Source: Circinella umbellata (taxonomy: Eukaryota; Mucoromycota; Mucoromycetes; Mucorales; Lichtheimiaceae). Taken from it: 64,000 bases of DNA. The DNA lies in assembly GCA_025093555.1 (NCBI GenBank), contig JAIWNF010000040.1, positions 372,001-436,000 of the forward strand, in the 5' to 3' direction. How positions within the stretch are numbered: the stretch's first letter is position 1; the number at the start of each line of letters is the position of its first letter. A model generated the notes under the pieces. That model was not told the DNA's origin. It searched no databases and was given only the letters and a program-made list of their open reading frames with translations. Below, in pieces: positions 58,381 to 64,000 of this stretch. A program made the translations under genes and the position numbers.

Positions 58381-60751
58381 TTATACATACCACATCTGCA
58401 ACCATTCATTTTCTCTTTCATTCCTAACAAAAAGGTTACGTAACTCTAAGAATATCCATACTTTAAGCCAATGAGGTGCACTACCGTGCATTTGTACATC
58501 CTTGACAACATCTATTGTCGCTTGTCCATGATTCTTTATACTGTAATCACGTAAAACAGGTAGAGCACTCTTGAATAAATCCAAATCTGGATTTAATTGA
58601 CGTCCAATACCTTCCAAAAGCATGATACTAACCACGACATTGATAAAATCGCCTTCTAATTTCACATGGTGGGCTCGTACCATGTTCATAGCATTGTGTA
58701 ATAAATTTCCGATCCTGACAGCCCCCAAGTTAAACGTATTTTGTTTAAGTCCCAGAATCAAATTTTGCATTTTCGAAGCAAATATGTCTGGATCAATCAC
58801 TAATTCAGGTGTCCGACAACGTTCCACCATTAATTCACCTGCTCGATATCCATCAAATTCAGCAATAGATTGAAATAAATCCAAGAAATTACGTCGATTG
58901 ACATCATTCAATTCATTGACGAGTCCAACATCAATAAATACAAGACGTGGAGAATAACCTTCCTCTTTGAGAGCTAAAAGTTCCTTGTGCATTTCTACAG
59001 GATTATCACTGACAGCGAGAATTCGCTCCACAGCTACTTCCCCATCGTCTTTAAGATAACGACCCATGGCTTTAGACCAAGCTTTTTGAAAAGGATGATG
59101 TGCTTTTGGTTTATAAAATTTGATCATGATATTTCCAGGATGAAGATCAGCATGAACAAAGTTGAAAAAAATAAGCATATGCTAAAAAAGTAATGTTACA
59201 ATCAGTCAAATTTACCTATTTATTTTTGTATTCATTAAAACTTACCAGAAATGCATTTAACCCTATTGAATAAATCAAAACAACGTCCAAATCCAAGGTC
59301 ATTTTCATAAAGTTAATATCATATTGTTTTTTTCTTGTTCACATTTTATTAAATACAAAAGAACAACTTTACGTACCAATATTTGCAATTTTATGGTCAT
59401 AAACTTCCGTTATATCATCATCATTACATTGTTTTACATATTCTGCTTGACCCAAAAATGCATTTAATGGAATTCCATTTTCATACTCTTCAATCAACAT
59501 ATCTTTTGTTGTAAATGCCATAACAGGTTTTGGAAACTCGACATCCATTGTATTTGCAAATAAATTATTGAATCGTTCCAAATGTTGTGCTTCAACACGT
59601 AAATCCAATTGATCTCGCATCATTTCTCCGAAAACGTGAACTTCATCTGGCAAGGATAGCCAATGCATAGTAGGAATCAATGTTAAAGCTTTGGCAAAAA
59701 ACTCCATAATTTTTAAATCACGGTGAACAATTTGACGTGCTTTTGGATGTAATACTTTGATAGCTACCGAAGTATGAATATTAATAGGTGTTTCACCATC
59801 CACATCCAATGTTTGTACACAATCAGGTGTAATTATATTATCTTCTACCATGAATTGGTCTCGCATATATCGTACTAAGATATGCGGTCGTACTTTAGCT
59901 TTATAGACTTGAGCAATGGCACCTACACCTAAAGGCTTCTCATCCAATTCACTAAATATTTCATGAAGATCTTGATTAAATGCTTCATAAAGTACTTTAC
60001 GTGTATGTGAAAATGGATGTGGATCGACACGAGAATGAAGTTTAGATAAACGTGTGCATAACGCGAGTGGGAAAAGATCCGTGCGAGAGGCAATCCATTG
60101 AGCCAACTTTTTTCGTTTTTTTTTTTTTAGTATTTTCGTTTACTTATTTTTGATCCTTTTTTCCAGTCTCATCCCTTTTCTTTTTCTACATGTAAACCTT
60201 ACCTTGATAAATGTAGGACCTGCACGTTCCATTTGTACTGCTATTAAATCAAACCACCAAAGTGTTCCTATCCGTTCATCCTGTTCTTCTTTAACCCGAC
60301 TTCCAACAAGTGTAATAGGTGTAGCCAATATAACAGGTGCAAAAATAAATACGATATGAATGAATCGTCTAAAAGTCAACAAAGGTTCTAATAGCCATTC
60401 ATTGAATATTCGTAAAAGATTATGTAACAACTTTTCGAGTTTTGTTTGAGGTGGTTTTTCTATTGCTGCTTCAATTTCAGAAGGTGTATTATGTTGTTTT
60501 TTTGCTGTTATTGTTTTTGGTTGAAATTGATTACTTATTGGATGGGTTTTTATAATGGGTATTGAACATATTAATGCCGGAGTCTGCAAAAGTCGGGAAG
60601 GGAATGTGATTGTGGTGGAATGTTGACGTTTTGCATAACTGATCGTTGTTCGTCGTAATAACAAAGTATTTCCTTTGCTATAATAAGTATTGGTTGACCG
60701 GCATTGTAAGCAAATGGGAAATCTTTTTGTTAATGTTACGCCTCTATTCAT
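58381..60751 (-). CDS. ABC1/UbiB (COQ8/ADCK2-like) mitochondrial atypical kinase
   Basis: Four exons: 60751-60203, 60106-59377, 59262-59246, 59181-58381, giving about 698 residues. The start MNRGVTLTKRFPICLQCRST is rich in Arg/Ser/Thr without acids for 50 residues, typical of a mitochondrial presequence; a membrane segment (IHIVFIFAPVILATPITLV) follows. Family signatures: ERAGPTFIK-LAQWIASRTD (the KxGQ-like region, here Leu-Ala-Gln), PLGVGAIAQVYKAKV (Ala-rich nucleotide loop), VAIKVLHP with the invariant Lys, RDQLDLRVEAQHLERF, HADLHPGNIMI (catalytic loop) and FIDVGLVNEL (DFG equivalent). ADCK2-type proteins support mitochondrial lipid and coenzyme Q metabolism. The third exon is a 17-nt micro-exon coding LNAFL. 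The stop at 58381 follows WYV and overlaps a donor-like GTATGT, so the C-terminus may be longer. Confidence 0.88.
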
Positions 60752-61160
60752 GGATAAGCATAAAACTAGGGTTTTTGTTCAAACCAAAAAAGTAATATAT
60801 AAAATAAAAAGTTGTATTAAACTCCTCTTTCCCAACCTTCCTTTTCCTCTTCGATCGATTGGGGGAAAAGAATGAACTTTTTTAAAAGGTTAAGATACGC
60901 GGACCTCTAATAGATCTTTACTTTTCCGAATGACGGAAGACTTGAGTCATTCTCGTTATTTCACAAAAAGACAAGGTGAGTCAGACAAAAAAAGGAAAGA
61001 AAAAAAAAAACTTATCATGTGCAAATTATACTAATTGTTTACTTTTAGGTAACAAATATTATAAAAATGATGTAATGCGTATGTGTGTTTATGCAAATAG
61101 GTAAAAGAAAATTGATATATATAAAAGTACATATTTCTTATGCTAACATATACAATATTA
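60752..61160. other. Intergenic
   Basis: About 400 nt between the TBC gene stop and the ABC1-kinase start, both minus strand. AT-rich, nothing else seen. Confidence 0.5.
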
Positions 61161-64000
61161 TTATTCATCTTGATGACCCAATTCAGATAATAAATAATCT
61201 ACTTGTTGTGACATATCTTTTTCTTCTTTGTTATTATTACTAGATGGGGAACTCATAATAGAAGGTGAAGATTGTTCTTGTTGTCCCTCTTGTTTAGGTG
61301 ATGATGTTGATGTTGATGTTGATGCTTGATTTGGTGAAGATATATTGGATGTTGATGTAGATGGTGAAGGAATGGGTGATAATCCAATTGAGGATGCACT
61401 AGATGATGATCTTCTATTACGATGATGATGCATAGGTGGAGTCATAGTACTCGTTGCTAATTTCTTTCCTTCATTAAATAGATTTTCAAATACTTCACGA
61501 CCTAAACTCTTTTGTTGTTCACTAGCCAATTTAACAAGTCGGAAACTACTTGAAAATCCATTATCAAAGAACATCTCCAAACATTCATTGGTAAGAACTG
61601 CCATTCTAAAGGATGGTAAACAAATTTCAATAAATGGTCTTTGTAATTTCTTATCCTTGTCTTCTTTTACATCATCTTGTTTTTCATTATCATCATCGTC
61701 ATTATCATTATTGGTGTTATTTTGATTATCCGTATCATCATATATCAAATAATTTTCTAATTGTTCCATTCGTTTTTGTATAGATTGAATACCATCATGT
61801 CGACCATAACTAATAAGTTTCGCCAATTGTTCTGCATTGGATTCCTCATTGGATTGAACACCACGAAGAATATCCGATTGTTCAAAACTACGAATGATTA
61901 AATTACAAATCGCATCCCACGCTATAAATTCGTCTTGTTTCATTTGACATAATACCCAATAGAGTTCCTTGGCCATATATAAAATATCTGCATTTACTAA
62001 TTTTTCATCCTTGTCTTGATCGTATAATTTGAAGAAAAAATCGATTTGGGACATAAGATCCTATATATATACATATTGTATTACCCATCTTATTAATCAA
62101 TTCTATACTGATATATTCTTGACAATAATGATAACAAACAAACAAAAAGGTTATAACGTACACCATGCATAATTTCACTTAATCCAATAACAACATCTTG
62201 AAACATAACGCCTGGATGATCTTCTGGTTTCATATAATCATAAAGTCGTTGTGTAAACTGAAGTCCTAATGATCGCATGTATCCTTCATTGGCCGATTCA
62301 TCATGAGCTTTAATTTTTGACCATGTTGTAAGACTATTGAGTAACAATCGAAAAGTATCAATATCCATTGAATTTAAATCTGTTGTTTTTTCATTGTTTT
62401 GTTTGGCATAATATAAAGCACCAAAAAATTTATCATAAATGGTAGATATTTCTTCTTTTTCAAATCCGGCAGTTTCTTTTACATGACGAATAGCTGATCT
62501 TTTTGTATAGGACTCAATACCAGCAACTACTTTAAGTTGATTTTTTCGACGAAGGTCAGTTACTAAATCATCTGTGACTATAGCAAATTCTCGATACTAA
62601 TAATATAAACATTTATATGTTAGCATTTAATTTTTAATCATTCCCCCTTTCCTTATTAAAGTATAGTACATACTGCTGTCAACATCACTTCATTGAATTT
62701 CTATAGTTTATAAATTGATTCTCAATTGTTAGTACGTGGCTTTATTTTTATATAAATTAAAAAATAATAAGAAATACATACTGTAAGAACTTTTCCTCTT
62801 TCATTCTTGGAATTTGGATGGATGGGTATATCTAATGAGGTAAAAAAGTGTTTTAAAATACCGAGAAAAGCACCATCATCTTTTGCTTTCAAAAGTTCAT
62901 CTCCATTCAGTTTCAAAATAGCTACAGTAACAAACAAAAAAAGTACAAAAATTAGTTAGAAATATATCTCAAATGAAATAAGATATTATAATACATTTTA
63001 AAGCTTATAAAAATATATTCTAGATGTCTGATTGTTTACCTAAGCTAAAAGATAGAAAATGCTATGTGTTAATAATATAACTACTATGGTTTGAAATCAA
63101 AAGAGAGAGAGAGAGAAAAAGAAATCCGTAATAATATTTACCCAATTTGAAATAGAATTCGTGGGCCTTCCATAAATAAACAATCTAGAACACGGAATGC
63201 AAAAAGTAATGGCATAGAATTGATATAGAGACTTAAAAACCATGGTAAGCAAGCAACGGATAATTGAATATCAGTTTTCTTTAAATGATTCCATAATATA
63301 GGCATTGTTTTTTCAACAAGTTGTTCAAAGATGATTTGATCCAATAATGCACCATACATGGATGTACTATAATAACCAGGGCACATACGATCTACTAATA
63401 CATTGAGGGTCCAAAAAGCTTGTTCTTCACTCATATAACTAATATCATGTAAAAGTATGATTAAACTTAAACGCTTATAGTACTAGTAAAAGTAATTATA
63501 ATAATAATGATAATAATTGATATTTCTTACATTAATAAAGCTGAGGTAACAATATTCATTGCTTGACAATATCCGAGTTCTGGGTTTCTCCATGCATAAG
63601 CTGTCAATACACGTCGTAATCGATCAATACCTTCTGGTGTTTGATATGCTGCATATTCAGGAAGTGATCTGTGTAACAATCAGTAATAATATGCATATTA
63701 GAATCAAATATCAAAAGTAAATGAACCCTTCTCATTATTCCTCATAATTCAATTCAAATAAACAATTTTTTTATACCGATTTAAATCTTTTTCAATTTCT
63801 TCAGTAGATAATGATGTATGCCCTTCATAAGTTTTAAGTATTTCTTCATAAACCCCTTGATTTGTCATACGAAGATAAATAGAACCAGAACAAACTTCCC
63901 AAAGTTCACCGCGAAGTGCATTTGGTAAACCAACACGAACAAGTTTACCAAAAGTTGGAAGTCGCACCATTGTTAAATTTCGACCATTTTCTAATTTAAA
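61161..64000 (-). CDS. TBC-domain Rab GTPase-activating protein with EF-hand, Gyp2/TBC1D8-9 type, 5' end missing
   Basis: Seven exons in the window: 64000-63777 (continues beyond the edge), 63668-63531, 63438-63142, 63044-63040, 62921-62782, 62596-62162, 62060-61161. The first readable residues, [20 protein letters not shown] then [16 protein letters not shown], open the TBC domain. The arginine finger is in IEKDLNRSLPEY (its Arg codon CG/A is split by an intron) and the glutamine finger is in LGYCQAMN, so both catalytic residues of the Rab GAP mechanism are present. [18 protein letters not shown] matches the conserved domain end. An EF-hand-like loop, [12 protein letters not shown], lies further on, as in Gyp2/Mdr1 and TBC1D8/9. 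Any N-terminal GRAM domains would lie outside the window. The fourth exon is just CTTAG. The C-terminus is Ser/Thr/Asn-rich. Confidence 0.9.

Noticed and set aside
1..64000. CRISPR arrays, bacterial operons, ribosome binding sites, viral genes
   Set aside because: None seen; genes are intron-rich and eukaryotic, and repeats are not regularly spaced short repeats.

Overview
The window looks like nuclear DNA of an early-diverging fungus, most likely Mucoromycota (Mucorales or a relative). The basis is AT-rich intergenic and intronic DNA with long poly-A/poly-T runs, genes cut by many short GT-AG introns (mostly about 50-250 nt), A/T-ending codons except in a ribosomal protein gene, Asn/Ser/Thr/Gln-rich low-complexity protein segments, and a gene set typical of fungi. 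The phylum is an inference from style and gene families; no marker proves it.

Left part (1-25.7 kb), ordinary gene-bearing DNA. In order: the N-terminal part of a Ser/Thr-rich protein (-), a caleosin-like lipid-droplet protein (+), an MSP-domain protein (+), the peroxisomal import factor PEX13 (-), a phytochelatin synthase with a presequence-like extension (-), ribosomal protein eS8 (-), a microsomal cytochrome P450 (+), a possible 49-residue membrane protein (+), a CHY/RING E3 ubiquitin ligase of the RCHY1/Pirh2 type (+), and a TCF25/Rqc1 homologue (-) lying tail to tail with it. I rebuilt the exon structures by eye from reading frame and splice sites.

Middle part (about 26.4-50.8 kb), a gene-poor island made mostly of repeats. 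A unit carrying an F-box gene, a short membrane-protein ORF and a roughly 2-kb GC-richer element of unknown nature occurs as a direct duplication (about 31.24-35.62 kb and 43.64-48.03 kb). The 2-kb element is also present in inverted orientation at 27.04-29.15 kb and 48.8-50.76 kb. The right-hand pair forms a near-perfect 4.68-kb palindrome (46,079-50,760) with a 73-nt unpaired centre. The left-hand pair is an older inverted repeat around a decayed F-box copy. One F-box copy is intact, one is broken by two frameshifts and a nonsense change, and one is a short relic. A heavily frameshifted relic of an unrecognised gene family lies at 37.5-39.4 kb.

Right part (52.3-64 kb), ordinary genes again, all on the minus strand: a PX-PH-RhoGAP protein of the Bem3 type, an ABC1/UbiB (ADCK2-like) mitochondrial atypical kinase with a 17-nt exon, and a TBC-domain Rab GAP with an EF-hand (Gyp2/TBC1D8-9 type) containing a 5-nt exon. 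The TBC gene runs off the right edge.

The signals most worth following are the nested palindromes and the unexplained 2-kb element in the middle, the pairing of two ribosome-quality-control genes (TCF25/Rqc1 and RCHY1), the phytochelatin synthase extension, and the micro-exons.
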